Origin: Sphingomonas yunnanensis | Lineage (GTDB): Bacteria > Pseudomonadota > Alphaproteobacteria > Sphingomonadales > Sphingomonadaceae | Length of the DNA stretch: 64,000 bases | Reading direction: 5' to 3' | Assembly: GCF_019898765.1 (NCBI RefSeq) | Contig: NZ_JAIOKB010000002.1 | Location: forward strand, 434,001 to 498,000 | Shown: positions 7,929 to 16,779 of the stretch, one piece after another | How the letters are laid out: each line of letters opens with the position of its first letter | Position numbering within the stretch: position 1 is the stretch's first letter | Notes under the pieces: model-generated | The model's database searches: none | What the model was told of the DNA's origin: nothing | What the model saw: only the letters and a program-made list of their open reading frames with translations | Program-made: the position numbers and the translations under genes

Positions 7929-10753
7929 CAGAAGTTGGCCCGCACGCCGAACTTCAGCGTGTAGCCATATTCCTCATATTGCAGCAGGCGACGCGTCACC
8001 GGCGCGTTCTGATAGGCGACATACTTGGCGTCGTTGATGTTCACCCACTCGCCGAAGAGCTGCAGGTTGGGCGTGATGCGGTAGCGCGCGCTGGCGTCGA
8101 GCTGGAAATGCTGGCGCACGTAGCGGTCCTCATCCGCCACCGCCTGCACCTCGTCGAGGTATCTGTCGCGGTAGGTGCCCGCGAGGCGGACGCTGACCGG
8201 CCCCTTCTCGTAGCCGAGCACCGCGTTGAAGGTGTGGCGCGACGAAGCCGGCAGCGGGATCGTGCGCAGCCCCCCGGTGTCGCCGTCGAAGGTCTCACCC
8301 TTGGCGTCGGTGAAGGTGTAGTTGAGGTTGGTCAGCAGCCCGTCGACGGGCGCGGGCAGCATCGTGAAGAGCTGCGAGAAGCCGAGCTCGACGCCGCGGA
8401 TGGTCGCTTTGCCGCTGTTGAGCGGGATGTCGGCCTCGGTGAAGGCGATCCCGCGATACACGCCGTTATAGGGCGCGTCGTCGCCCTCGAACGTCACCGT
8501 CGTGATATAATCCTGTATGTCCTTGTAGAAGAAGCCGGCCTGAAGCACGCTCGAGGTGGCGAAATACCATTCGGCGCCGGCGTCGAGGTTCCAGGCGCGA
8601 TAGGGTTTGAGGCCGGGGTTGCCGAACGCGCCCTCCAGGTCGTCGCCGTCGCGCTCCAGCGCGAAGCGCGGCGCGAGCTGGCCGATGCTCGGGCGCACCA
8701 GGCTGCGGAACGCGCCCGCGCGCAGCACCAGCTCGGGGGTCGCCTCGTAGCGCACCACCGCGCTCGGCAGCCAGTTGGTGTAGCTGCGGCGGATGCGGTT
8801 GGGGGTGACCAGCAGCTGCTCGCCCTCGTCGCCGTCCTCGTTCAGCGTCACCGTGCTGCCGCGGATGTCGTTGCGCGTATGCTCCATGCGCACGCCGCCG
8901 ATCAGCCGCACCGGCCCGGCCTGGTAGCGGCCGAGCAGATAGCCCGAGTAGATGTCCTCGCCGACCTCATAGTCCTCGGCGAGCGAGGCGAAGTCGGAGC
9001 CGAGCGTGTCGCGCTCGAACGCGCCCGCGTTGGCCTGAAGGAAGCCGCGCTCGCCCTTCTTCGCCACCAGAGCGCCGAGGTCCGCGAGCCGATAGGTCTG
9101 GCGGCCGACCACGTCGGCGAGCGTGAAGTCGCCGTCATAGCCGCCGAACGTGTCGACCTGGAGGTCATAGGTCTTCTCGCGCAGCCGCGCCTTGCCGCCG
9201 GCCTGGAGCTCGACCGTGCCCTCCGCCAGCGCGAAGCTGCGCGTCACGTCGCCGCGGAAGTTCCACTCGCGGTCGACCGAGCGGCTCAGCGTCGTGCGAT
9301 CGAAACTGTCGAAGCCGTACTCGGCCGCGTCGTCGAACGCGGCCGCGCTGGCGCCGCCGATCGCGAAGCGCGGGCGCAGGTAATTGCCATAGTCGAGGGC
9401 GACGCTGAGGTCGTCGCCGTCCTCGCCGTCGAAGTCGCGGCGGAAGGTGATCGGGTCGATCGAGCCGTTCTCCAGCTCGGAGGCGCGCGACCAGGCGGCG
9501 CTATATCGCAGGCGCCACGGCCCGGTCTCGGTCTCGCCGCCGACCGAATAGCTCTGGATCAGCTGTTTCTCGAACCGGTCCTTGAGGTCGCGCTCGACGC
9601 GGATGCGGCCGTCGGCGCTGTCGAACGTGGCGCCGGTGCTGGTGGAGCTGGCCGGATCGGCGTCCAGCTCGACGATCAGCCGGCGGCGATCCTCCTGGTC
9701 GGAGAAGCGGTTGTAGATGCCGCGCGCGTACAGCCGGGTCGAGGGCGCGGGCTGCCAGTCGAGCGAGAGCGAGCCGCCGGTGCGTAGCCGGCGCACGTCG
9801 TAGTCGCGATACTCGACCGAGTCGGCGAAGCCGTTCCCGGCGTCGTCGGTGGCCCAGCCGCCCATCTCGATGTTGTCGGTCTCGAACTTGCGCAGATAAT
9901 AGGACGCGCCGCCCGAGATGCCGAGATTGTCCGCGAACTTCTTGGAGAAGTTGACGCTGCCTTTGGGCGTCACCTCGCCGGAATAATGGTTGTACGAGCC
10001 CTCGATCGAACCGGCGAGCAGGTCCTTCTTGCGGTCGAACGCCGAGGTGGTGTTGATCTCGACCGAGGCGCCGATCGTGTCGCCGTCCATGTCGGGGGTC
10101 AGCGACTTCTTGATCTCGATCGACTCGATCAGCTCGGACGCGACCACGTCGAGCGCGACCGAGCGCGTGTCGGCCTCGGGCGCGGGCACGCGCACGCCGT
10201 TGATCGAGGCGGCGTTGAGGCTGGGATCGAGCCCGCGCACCGCGACGAAGCGGCCCTCGCCCTGGTCGTTGAGCACGTTGACGCCGGGGGCGCGGCGCAC
10301 CGACTCCGCGACGTTCTGGTCGGGGAATTGGCCGATCGAGTCGCGCGTCAGCACGCTCTCGACGCCGTCGGCGCCGCGCTGGCGGCTGAGCGAGCTGGCG
10401 AGATTGGCGCGCTGGCCGGTGACGAGGATGTCACCCCCGCCGCCGACCGCGACGTCCTGGGTCACCATGCCGGCGGCGTCGACCGTGATCGCCGTGTCGA
10501 CCGCCTCGGCGCCGATGTAGCGCACGCGCAGCGTGTACTGCCCCGCGGGCACGTCGCTGAAGCGATACTGGCCCGCGCTGTCGGCCTCGACCGAGCGGCC
10601 GAGCTCGACGATCGACACCTGCGCCGAGGGCAAGGTCCGCGTGCCGCTCGAGTCCGAGACCGTGCCCGCCACCTGGCCGGAATGTGCCACCGCCGGGAGG
10701 CACAATAGCGCCGCCCCCAGCGTGAGGCGCGCGCGCGCCGTCATCGCTCTCAT
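7928..10753 (-). CDS. TonB-dependent receptor with N-terminal carboxypeptidase-like domain
   Basis: 941 aa. A signal peptide (residues 1-25) is followed by a carboxypeptidase-regulatory/transthyretin-like fold (about 28-105: QVAGTVSDSSG, GQYRFSDVPAGQYTLRVRYIG) and a TonB-box-like DILVTGQRA. The plug is of the Xanthomonas/Caulobacter class (SIGQFPDQNVAESVRRAPGV, GRFVAVRGLDPSLNAASING), and the barrel ends in an aromatic F (FGVRANF). This subclass usually imports carbohydrates or other large organic molecules. Here it is the first gene of an operon whose second gene is a phosphatase starting inside its stop codon. Start ATG 10753 has GGGGGA upstream. A second in-frame ATG lies three codons later. 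Confidence 0.93.
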   Translation of the reverse strand: MRAMTARARLTLGAALLCLPAVAHSGQVAGTVSDSSGTRTLPSAQVSIVELGRSVEADSAGQYRFSDVPAGQYTLRVRYIGAEAVDTAITVDAAGMVTQDVAVGGGGDILVTGQRANLASSLSRQRGADGVESVLTRDSIGQFPDQNVAESVRRAPGVNVLNDQGEGRFVAVRGLDPSLNAASINGVRVPAPEADTRSVALDVVASELIESIEIKKSLTPDMDGDTIGASVEINTTSAFDRKKDLLAGSIEGSYNHYSGEVTPKGSVNFSKKFADNLGISGGASYYLRKFETDNIEMGGWATDDAGNGFADSVEYRDYDVRRLRTGGSLSLDWQPAPSTRLYARGIYNRFSDQEDRRRLIVELDADPASSTSTGATFDSADGRIRVERDLKDRFEKQLIQSYSVGGETETGPWRLRYSAAWSRASELENGSIDPITFRRDFDGEDGDDLSVALDYGNYLRPRFAIGGASAAAFDDAAEYGFDSFDRTTLSRSVDREWNFRGDVTRSFALAEGTVELQAGGKARLREKTYDLQVDTFGGYDGDFTLADVVGRQTYRLADLGALVAKKGERGFLQANAGAFERDTLGSDFASLAEDYEVGEDIYSGYLLGRYQAGPVRLIGGVRMEHTRNDIRGSTVTLNEDGDEGEQLLVTPNRIRRSYTNWLPSAVVRYEATPELVLRAGAFRSLVRPSIGQLAPRFALERDGDDLEGAFGNPGLKPYRAWNLDAGAEWYFATSSVLQAGFFYKDIQDYITTVTFEGDDAPYNGVYRGIAFTEADIPLNSGKATIRGVELGFSQLFTMLPAPVDGLLTNLNYTFTDAKGETFDGDTGGLRTIPLPASSRHTFNAVLGYEKGPVSVRLAGTYRDRYLDEVQAVADEDRYVRQHFQLDASARYRITPNLQLFGEWVNINDAKYVAYQNAPVTRRLLQYEEYGYTLKFGVRANF

Positions 10754-10800
10754 AAGTCCCCCGAAACTCTCGATTGTTCAGGGGTCTGTGCGGGTTAATT

Positions 10801-10818
10801 GTGACAATAGCCTGAGAG
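10801..10818 (-). promoter_or_regulatory. Candidate PHO box (PhoB site)
   Basis: On the minus strand the 18 bases read CTCTCAG-GCTA-TTGTCAC: two heptamers separated by four bases, matching the PhoB consensus (CTGTCAT-N4-CTGTCAY) at 11 of 14 positions. It lies 47 bases before the receptor start codon, pointing toward it. No convincing -10 is visible downstream. The site fits phosphate-starvation control of a receptor-phosphatase operon, but is an inference from pattern and context. Confidence 0.45.
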
Positions 10819-10984
10819 TTGCGTTGCACTTTCATGGCATCGAGCCCGCGCCCTGGCGGAACGTCCGCGGCGGCGCAGAGGGGGTAACGCCCCGCTCGCT
10901 GGTATCCGACCGGTGCGACAGTGGAACAAACCGAATCGTCGGCGATTATTTTGCGCGACTTCGGATCGACCAGAGGGGAACGCC

Positions 10985-11254
10985 ATGAAGAAACTCGTTA
11001 CCGCCGTCGCCGCCTTCGGGCTGGTCTCGCTCGCCGCGTGCAACTCGAGCCCGCGCGAGCAGGCCGCCGACAATATCGAGGCCAACGCCGAGGCGGTCGC
11101 GGACAATCTCGAGGAGATGGCCGACAACGCCACCACCGACAACGCCGAGGACGCGCTCGAGAACAAGGCCGACGCGGTGCGCGCCACCGGCGACAACAAG
11201 GCCGACGACATGCGCACGCACGACGCCGATACCAACCTGTCGAACGGGATCTGA
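10985..11254 (+). CDS. Small acidic lipoprotein (89 aa)
   Basis: MKKLVTAVAAFGLVSLAAC is a classic lipoprotein signal with lipobox LAAC (Cys19). The mature part is short, acidic and almost free of hydrophobic residues, with repeated DN/EN-Ala motifs (AADNIEANAEAVADNLEEMA), predicted helical, perhaps a coiled coil beneath the envelope. A GAGGGG ribosome site lies about 8 bases upstream. It is divergent from the receptor operon and followed by a strong terminator hairpin, so it is monocistronic. Small lipoproteins of this style are common in sphingomonads; no function is known to me. Confidence 0.8.
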   Translation: MKKLVTAVAAFGLVSLAACNSSPREQAADNIEANAEAVADNLEEMADNATTDNAEDALENKADAVRATGDNKADDMRTHDADTNLSNGI

Positions 11255-11289
11255 TCCCGCCGTCGGCGTCGCGCCGGCGAACATGGTGG

Positions 11290-11320
11290 GGGGCGTCCGG
11301 GGTGACCCGGGCGCCCCTTT
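11290..11320 (+). terminator. Rho-independent terminator of the small lipoprotein gene
   Basis: Stem GGGGCGTCCGGG / CCCGGGCGCCCC (12 bp with one G-T pair), four-base loop GTGA, followed by TTT-CC-TT. It starts 36 bases after the lipoprotein stop codon. Confidence 0.7.
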
Positions 11321-11498
11321 CCTTCGGATGTGTACTGTGCCCGCGGCCGCGACGCCGTGGCTGGGCTACCGCCGCGTCTCCTGTCGAAGCGACCGTACCG
11401 CTTTCATATGAGGTGTTCGGGATGAAGCGACGGGGTGCTCCTGCGGACGGCTCCCCGACCGCGCGGCGGGTCTGGCGGGCAGCGGCCGGCCACCCGCC

Positions 11499-12683
11499 TC
11501 AGCCCGTCAGCCGCACGCCGCGCTTGCGCTCGATCACGCCGCGATAATGCTCGACCAGCGCGACCGCATGCTCGCGGTCGCTCAGCACCGTGCGCGACGC
11601 CACCTCGGCGGCGCGGCGCACCAGCGGCTGGTCGCGCGAGAACAACGCCACGATCGCCTTGGCGCAGGCGTAGGCGTCGCCGCTGCGATAGGTCTCGGCG
11701 AAGGCGGGGCGCGCCACCGCGGAGGAGCCGCCGCGGTCGGGCACGATCATCGGCAGGCCCGACGCCAGCGCCTCGGACGCCACCATCCCGAACGGCTCGC
11801 TGTCGCCGCCGTGAATGAAGGCGTCCGCGCTCGCCATGATCGAGGCGAGCTGGCCGCGGTGGTAGATCGGCTGGAACATGCGCACGTGCGGGCTCTCGGC
11901 GATATGGCGCTCGAGCGTGCGCGTGTCGGGGCCGAGGCCGAGCAGCATCATCCCGACCGGGATCTTGGTCCCCGCGCGGCGCGCCGCGTCGATCACCATC
12001 GGCCAGCGCTTCTCGGCGTGGTGGCGGCCGATCCCGATCAGCAGGTGCGCGTCCTCGGGCAGGTCGCACTGCGCCAGCATCGCCGCGCGCAGCGCCGGGC
12101 TGCGCAGCGCGGGCGAGAAATGCTCGCGCTCGATCCCCAGCGTCATCGTCGCGTCGACGCGCAGCCCGCGCGCGCGCAGCCGCTCGGTCAGCACCGGGCC
12201 GTTGGTCACCACCGTGTCGAACGGCGCGAGACAGCGCGCCATATAGCGGTCGTACCAGCCGAACGCGCGCTCGATCGCGCCCTCGGAGGCGATCCTGGCG
12301 AACCAGCGCTTGGGATAGGCCTCCATATTGTCGTTGTGCATGAACCAGGCGCGGATCGCCGGCCCCTGCCACGAGGTGACGATCGAGGCCGAGCGCCACG
12401 GCGAGCAATTCTCGATCACGTCGGGCTGGAGCTGGTCGAGCAGCGCGTGGACCGGCGCCGCGTCCCAGAACAGCCCGTAGTTGGAGTCGAACGGCATGCC
12501 CGGCGACTTGACGTAATACAGCAGCGCCCCGCCGGGCCGCTCCTCGACGCGGTCCTCCCTGCCGGGCGCGATCACGATCTGCTGGTGCCCCAGTTCGGAC
12601 ATGATCGCCATCTTGCGGTCGAGGTACGAGCGCACACCGCCGCCGTTGGGCGAGTAGAATTCGTTGACGTCGACGATCCGCAT
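11499..12683 (-). CDS. GT4-family glycosyltransferase
   Basis: 394 aa, soluble, two Rossmann-like halves of a GT-B enzyme. The N-terminus MRIVDVNEFYSPNGGGVRSY has the usual Gly-rich acceptor-side loop. The C-terminal half has LLIGIGRHHAEKRWP, then FQPIYHRGQLASIMASADAFIHGGDSEPFGMVASEALASG, the EPFG-x4-EALA nucleotide-sugar motif of GT4 enzymes. It would transfer a sugar from an activated donor in the cytoplasm. It follows the DUF2141 gene by 12 bases and ends a three-gene operon led by a flippase-like membrane protein, suggesting glycosylation of a lipid or envelope molecule (inference). Substrate unknown. Confidence 0.88.
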   Translation of the reverse strand: MRIVDVNEFYSPNGGGVRSYLDRKMAIMSELGHQQIVIAPGREDRVEERPGGALLYYVKSPGMPFDSNYGLFWDAAPVHALLDQLQPDVIENCSPWRSASIVTSWQGPAIRAWFMHNDNMEAYPKRWFARIASEGAIERAFGWYDRYMARCLAPFDTVVTNGPVLTERLRARGLRVDATMTLGIEREHFSPALRSPALRAAMLAQCDLPEDAHLLIGIGRHHAEKRWPMVIDAARRAGTKIPVGMMLLGLGPDTRTLERHIAESPHVRMFQPIYHRGQLASIMASADAFIHGGDSEPFGMVASEALASGLPMIVPDRGGSSAVARPAFAETYRSGDAYACAKAIVALFSRDQPLVRRAAEVASRTVLSDREHAVALVEHYRGVIERKRGVRLTG

Positions 12684-12695
12684 CGCGCGCCTCCC

Positions 12696-13229
12696 TCAGT
12701 CGGCGAAGCCGAAGCCACCGAGCCCGCGCAGATACTGCATCCGGATCGTGGCACGGGTGACGCCGGGGCCGACGTCGATCAGTGAGTCGACCAGCTTGGG
12801 CTTGGCGCGACCGATCTTGTGGTTGCTCGGGAAGCCCGCGCCGTCGCTCCAGAAGTTGAACTTGCGCTTGCCGTCGCGGTCGTGGCCGAGGAACAAGGCA
12901 TAGCGCCCGGGTCGCGGCACGCGGATGCAGATCTCCCCCGCGAGGTGCTCGGGCGGCGCCACGTCGATCCGGCGGAAGGTCTTGCCCGCCTCCAGCAGCT
13001 TCTTGTCGCCCGCGAGGAAATCCTCCTCGGTGGCGGGGTAGAGTTCGAGCTTGAGCGTGCCCTTGCGGTCCTTGATCCCCGACACGCTGGCGAGGATCGC
13101 GGGGCCGGGGGCGCCGGGCGCGCAGGCGGCGGCGTCCTGGCCGAGCACCTGCGCCGCGGCCGGGGCCGCGGCGAGCGCCGCTCCCAGGGCTGCGGCGGCG
13201 AGCGTCACGCCCCGCCGGTATGTCGCCAT
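12696..13229 (-). CDS. DUF2141 exported protein
   Basis: 177 aa from ATG 13229, which has AAGGA eight bases upstream; a GTG six codons earlier is less likely. The N-terminal signal peptide is rich in Ala (cleavage near APAAAQV). The mature domain matches the DUF2141 pattern: LASVSGIKDRKGTLKLELY, then a PRPGRYALFLGHDRDGKRKFNFW block and GFGFAD at the end, a predicted beta-sandwich. The start lies 25 bases inside the upstream membrane-protein gene, so the two are co-translated. Its role in this operon is unknown. Confidence 0.85.
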   Translation of the reverse strand: MATYRRGVTLAAAALGAALAAAPAAAQVLGQDAAACAPGAPGPAILASVSGIKDRKGTLKLELYPATEEDFLAGDKKLLEAGKTFRRIDVAPPEHLAGEICIRVPRPGRYALFLGHDRDGKRKFNFWSDGAGFPSNHKIGRAKPKLVDSLIDVGPGVTRATIRMQYLRGLGGFGFAD

Positions 13230-14224
13230 CGCTGCGTCCTTTCCCACACGTACACGACCCCAAATAGGAGCGTCAGCAGCAGATGCATCACCAAGGTTGA
13301 CGCGCCCGTGAACGCCATGAGATCCGACAGCGTGCGGTCATGCCCGATCATTAGGATCGCGAAGTTGGCGAAAAGCAGGTCTTTGTTGGGCACGAGCGGC
13401 AGGCGCGAGACGAGCTGGCGCCCCGCCACCAGGAACAGCCACATGCCGATCGAGACGCTCGGCATGGCGTAGGACCAGGCCAGCGCGACGGTGAGGCAGG
13501 TCAGCGTGATGCGCAGCCAGTCGATGCCGAAGATGAACCACAATTCGCCGCGCGACAGCGAGAAGACGCGGCTTGAGAAGGCGACCACCACCACCGGCAC
13601 GGCGAGCGCGAGGCCGAGCGACCACAGCATCGTGCGCACCAGTCCGGGGTCGATCAGCTCGTAGCCGAGCGGCAGCGCCACCGCGCCGAGCAGGATCGCG
13701 GTGAGGTTGCCGACGATGCCCGAGACGATGCTGACGTCCTTCACCGCGCCGAACGGCGCCGCCACCATCTTCAGCCGCGCGCGCGCCCAGGCGTAGAAAT
13801 AGGCGTCGCCCGAGTAGCCGATCAGGATGTCGTTCGCGATCCGCTTCTTGTTGAGCGCGAGAAAGGCGCCGGGCGGCACGCCCCACAGCCGGCGGAAGAT
13901 GACGAAGTCGCACACCGGCAGCGCGAGATAGGAGAGCAGGAAATAGACGTAGAAGCCGGGTGTCTCGGGCACGGTGCGGCGCAGCCCGGCGAGGCCGTGG
14001 TCGAGCAGCTCGTGCAGCAGCCCGACCATCATCGCCACCGTCACCGCGGCGCCCAGCAGCGCGGGCCAGCGCCGCCGCAGCGTCTGCACCGGGCGGAGCG
14101 CGACCAGCGGGGCATCCGCGGGCGGGCCGGCGTCGGCGGTGCTGGCGGGGGCTCGCTCGGTCAGTGGCTCGTCGGCGCGCAATCTTCCGGTCCTGTCCCG
14201 CGCGCTGGCGGGGATCGACGGCAT
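13205..14224 (-). CDS. Flippase-like / LPG-synthase-TM integral membrane protein
   Basis: 339 aa. A 40-residue Pro/Ala-rich cytoplasmic start precedes about eight hydrophobic segments, beginning with LLGAAVTVAMMVGLLHELL. The layout and the YFLLSYLALPVCDFVIFRRLWGV and IVGNLTAILLGAVALPLGY segments resemble the lysylphosphatidylglycerol-synthase TM/UPF0104 flippase-like family, but this assignment is by fold pattern, not by a diagnostic motif. First gene of the operon with the DUF2141 protein and the GT4 transferase. A plausible role is moving or anchoring a lipid intermediate at the inner membrane. Confidence 0.7.
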   Translation of the reverse strand: MPSIPASARDRTGRLRADEPLTERAPASTADAGPPADAPLVALRPVQTLRRRWPALLGAAVTVAMMVGLLHELLDHGLAGLRRTVPETPGFYVYFLLSYLALPVCDFVIFRRLWGVPPGAFLALNKKRIANDILIGYSGDAYFYAWARARLKMVAAPFGAVKDVSIVSGIVGNLTAILLGAVALPLGYELIDPGLVRTMLWSLGLALAVPVVVVAFSSRVFSLSRGELWFIFGIDWLRITLTCLTVALAWSYAMPSVSIGMWLFLVAGRQLVSRLPLVPNKDLLFANFAILMIGHDRTLSDLMAFTGASTLVMHLLLTLLFGVVYVWERTQRWRHTGGA

Positions 14225-14303
14225 CTAGCAGCGCGCCGCGGGCCGCGCCAGCGAGCGCCGCGCCGCTCCTGTCCCGCGCGCGATCAGCCGCCCGCGGCGC
14301 GGC

Positions 14304-15407
14304 TCAGGCCGAGTCACCGGCCCCGTCACGGTCGTCGTCGAGCCGCTCGGAGCGGCGTTCCATCGCGGTCTTCACCATCGCGGTCATCGGGTCGGCCAGC
14401 GCCAGGCCGAGGATGCCGAACAACGCGCTCGCCAGGATCTGCGTGCCCAGCGTCAGCGCGGGCGGCAGATCGACGGTGCGCTTGGCCACCATCGGGATGA
14501 CGACATAGCCGTCGAAGGTCTGCACCACGACGTAGACGATGATGGCCAACACGCCGACGTGCGCGCCCGCGGAGAAGCCCACCGCCACCATCAGCGCGCC
14601 CGAGATGAACGCGCCGATGTTGGGGATGAAGGCCAGCAGCCCGGTGAGGATGCCGAGGATGAGCGCCATCGGCACGCCGACGAGCCACAGCGCGATCGCG
14701 GTCAGCACGCCCTCGAACGCCATGCCGAGCAGCCGCCCCGCCAGCAACCGCCGCAGCGTCCGCCCCATGCGGTTGACGGTCAGCGCGAACTCGGGCCGGT
14801 CCGCCTCGGGCACCATCCACTGCAGCCCGCGGTCGTAGACGCGCGGGTCCATCGCCACGAACAGCCCGATCACCATGATCATGAAGAGCGTGGTGAGCGC
14901 GCCGACGGCGGTGCCGACCCAGCTCGTCACGCGCCCGACCGACGACAGCGCCTGCCGCGAGAGCCCGCTGAGGTCGGAGGCGCCGGGCATCAGCCCCTGC
15001 GCGCTGAGCCAGCCGGTGACGCGCATCGCCTGCGTCTCGACGGTGCTGCGCAGCTGGGTCACCTGCTCGCTGATCTGCACGCCGGCGAGGTAGAAGGTGC
15101 CGAGCAGGAAGGCGATCGTCACCAGGCAGACGATCAGCAGCCGCCAGCCGCGCCCGATCGGCAGCACGCGCCCGAGCAGCCGCACCCCGCCGTCGAGCAG
15201 CGCGGCGAAGACGAGTCCGGCGAAGATGATCAGCAGCGGCTGGACCAGCAGCACCACCAAAGCGATCGCGCAGGCCATGCCGAGCCACACCGCGGCGCGG
15301 CGGATCTCGTCGCGCGTCGCGGGGTCGCGCACCTCGTGCGGGCTCGCGCCCGGTGTCACCGTCACCCGCTCGCCGCGGCGTTCGAGCGGCGGCGCGGGGT
15401 CGCTCAC
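14304..15407 (-). CDS. AI-2E family transporter (PerM-like permease)
   Basis: 367 aa from GTG 15407, whose GTGA overlaps the lepB stop codon. Seven to eight TM helices: a first block at about 36-90, a periplasmic helical domain with SEQVTQLRSTVETQAMRV, then TLFMIMVIGLFVAMDPRVYDRGL. The family-typical C-terminal ILGILTGLLAFIPNIGAFISG and VQTFDGYVVIPMVAKRTVDLPP follow. The family exports small molecules or ions; most members are not proven AI-2 exporters. It is the last gene of the pyrE-pdxJ-acpS-lepB operon, in the place where sphingomonads often have rnc. Confidence 0.9.
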   Translation of the reverse strand: MSDPAPPLERRGERVTVTPGASPHEVRDPATRDEIRRAAVWLGMACAIALVVLLVQPLLIIFAGLVFAALLDGGVRLLGRVLPIGRGWRLLIVCLVTIAFLLGTFYLAGVQISEQVTQLRSTVETQAMRVTGWLSAQGLMPGASDLSGLSRQALSSVGRVTSWVGTAVGALTTLFMIMVIGLFVAMDPRVYDRGLQWMVPEADRPEFALTVNRMGRTLRRLLAGRLLGMAFEGVLTAIALWLVGVPMALILGILTGLLAFIPNIGAFISGALMVAVGFSAGAHVGVLAIIVYVVVQTFDGYVVIPMVAKRTVDLPPALTLGTQILASALFGILGLALADPMTAMVKTAMERRSERLDDDRDGAGDSA

Positions 15408-16342
15408 CGGACCCGCTCGGGGTGGAGCGAGGTGCCCGCGCGGCCGGCGCGCAGCGCGTGCGGCCAGGTCAGCGGGTTCCACGTCGCCTCGCCGTCGACC
15501 GAGAAGGTGATGAACTCGGCGCGACCGCCCAGATTCTCATAGGGCACCGGGCCGCCCAGCCCGCGCTCGAACCCACCCAGCGCGAAGCGGCTGTCGGCCG
15601 AGCGGTCGCGGTTGTCGCCCATCAGGAAGACGCGGTTGGCGGGGATCCTGACCGGCCCGTAATTGTCGCCGGGGCTGTCGGGCTCGAGGTCGACCGTGTC
15701 GTAGCGGCGACCGTTGGGCAGCGTCTCGGTGACGATCGGCAGGCGGCACACGGTCGTGCCGTCGGCGCGGGCGACGCGCGCGCCGGGATATTGCGCCGGG
15801 TCGCAGGTGGCGTTGGCGTCGACCGGCAGCTCGCGATAGTGTTTCTCGCCGCGCTGCACCGCCACGCCGTTGAGGAAGACGACGCCGCCGCGCACCGCCA
15901 GCGTGTCGCCTGGCAGGCCGATCACGCGCTTGATATAGTCGCTGCTCTGCCCCGGCGGGGTGACGATGACGACGTCGCCGCGCTCGGGCAGCTTGCCCCA
16001 GACGCGCCCGTGCAGGAAGGGAAGCTGCACCGACCAGCCGTCGACCGGGCGGTGGAAGACGAGGTCCTCGACGATCGCGACCGGGTTGGGGATGGTCGGC
16101 GAGACGAACGACCAGCCATAAGCATATTTGGAGACGACCAGACGGTCCCCGACCATCAGCCCGGGCAGCATCGACTCGCTCGGGATGTAGAAGGGCTTGG
16201 CGATGAAGCTGTGGAAGCCGAGCACGGCGAGCACCAGCCCGACCAGCCCCTTCACCTCGCCCCACCAGTCGAAGCGCGCGCGCGGCGCCTCGGCGCGGCG
16301 CTCCAGCGGGGGCTCGCCGCTCAAGCTGATCTCATCGGCCAT
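15404..16342 (-). CDS. lepB: Signal peptidase I
   Basis: Inner-membrane serine/lysine protease that removes Sec and Tat signal peptides. 312 aa with one N-terminal TM helix (about 31-49). The catalytic Ser57 lies in PSESMLPGL, and the catalytic Lys138 in SDYIKRVIGLPGD. The C-terminal box FLMGDNRDRSADSRF is intact. The ATG is 4 bases after the acpS stop codon, and the gene overlaps the following permease by 4 bases, so it is part of the housekeeping operon. Confidence 0.97.
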   Translation of the reverse strand: MADEISLSGEPPLERRAEAPRARFDWWGEVKGLVGLVLAVLGFHSFIAKPFYIPSESMLPGLMVGDRLVVSKYAYGWSFVSPTIPNPVAIVEDLVFHRPVDGWSVQLPFLHGRVWGKLPERGDVVIVTPPGQSSDYIKRVIGLPGDTLAVRGGVVFLNGVAVQRGEKHYRELPVDANATCDPAQYPGARVARADGTTVCRLPIVTETLPNGRRYDTVDLEPDSPGDNYGPVRIPANRVFLMGDNRDRSADSRFALGGFERGLGGPVPYENLGGRAEFITFSVDGEATWNPLTWPHALRAGRAGTSLHPERVR

Positions 16343-16346
16343 GGCG

Positions 16347-16766
16347 TCACGCCGCTCCCTTGCTCTCGACCGGCACCGCCTCGATGATCACGAAGGCCTG
16401 CGCCCAGGGGTGATCGTCGGTCAGCGTCAGATGGACGCGGGCGACGTGGCCCTCGGGTATCATCGCGTCAAGCCGTTCCTTGGCGCCACCGGTCAGCGCC
16501 AGCGTCGGCGCGCCCGAGCGCGCGTTGACCACGCCGATGTCCCTCATGAACACGCCCGCCTGGAAGCCGGTGCCGACCGCCTTGGAGAAGGCCTCCTTGG
16601 CGGCGAAGCGCTTGGCATAGGTGCCCGCGCGCGTGAGCGGGCGGCGCGCCGCCTTGGCGCGCTCGACGTCGGTGAACACGCGCGCCTCGAACCGCGCGCC
16701 GAAGCGGTCGAGCGAGGCCTGGATGCGCTCGATGTTGCACAGGTCCGAGCCGAGGCCGACGATCAT
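16347..16766 (-). CDS. acpS: Holo-[acyl-carrier-protein] synthase
   Basis: Transfers 4'-phosphopantetheine from CoA to acyl carrier protein in the cytoplasm. 139 aa. Motif [15 protein letters not shown] gives the Mg-binding Asp8, and [17 protein letters not shown] the conserved Lys-Glu segment. Start ATG 16766 is preceded by a strong GAGGGGGAGGA site. It lies 13 bases downstream of pdxJ, the usual alphaproteobacterial pairing. Confidence 0.96.
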   Translation of the reverse strand: MIVGLGSDLCNIERIQASLDRFGARFEARVFTDVERAKAARRPLTRAGTYAKRFAAKEAFSKAVGTGFQAGVFMRDIGVVNARSGAPTLALTGGAKERLDAMIPEGHVARVHLTLTDDHPWAQAFVIIEAVPVESKGAA

Positions 16767-16779
16767 GCGATCCTCCCCC

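Noticed and set aside
10923..10944. GGAAC as -35 of an EcfG (general stress) promoter before the small lipoprotein gene
   Set aside because: No CGTT -10 element is found at 16-18 bases; only the five-base -35 matches, which is common by chance.
13230..13247. Upstream GTG start for the DUF2141 protein
   Set aside because: Using it would place the AAGGA ribosome site inside the coding region; the ATG at 13229 gives a better signal peptide.
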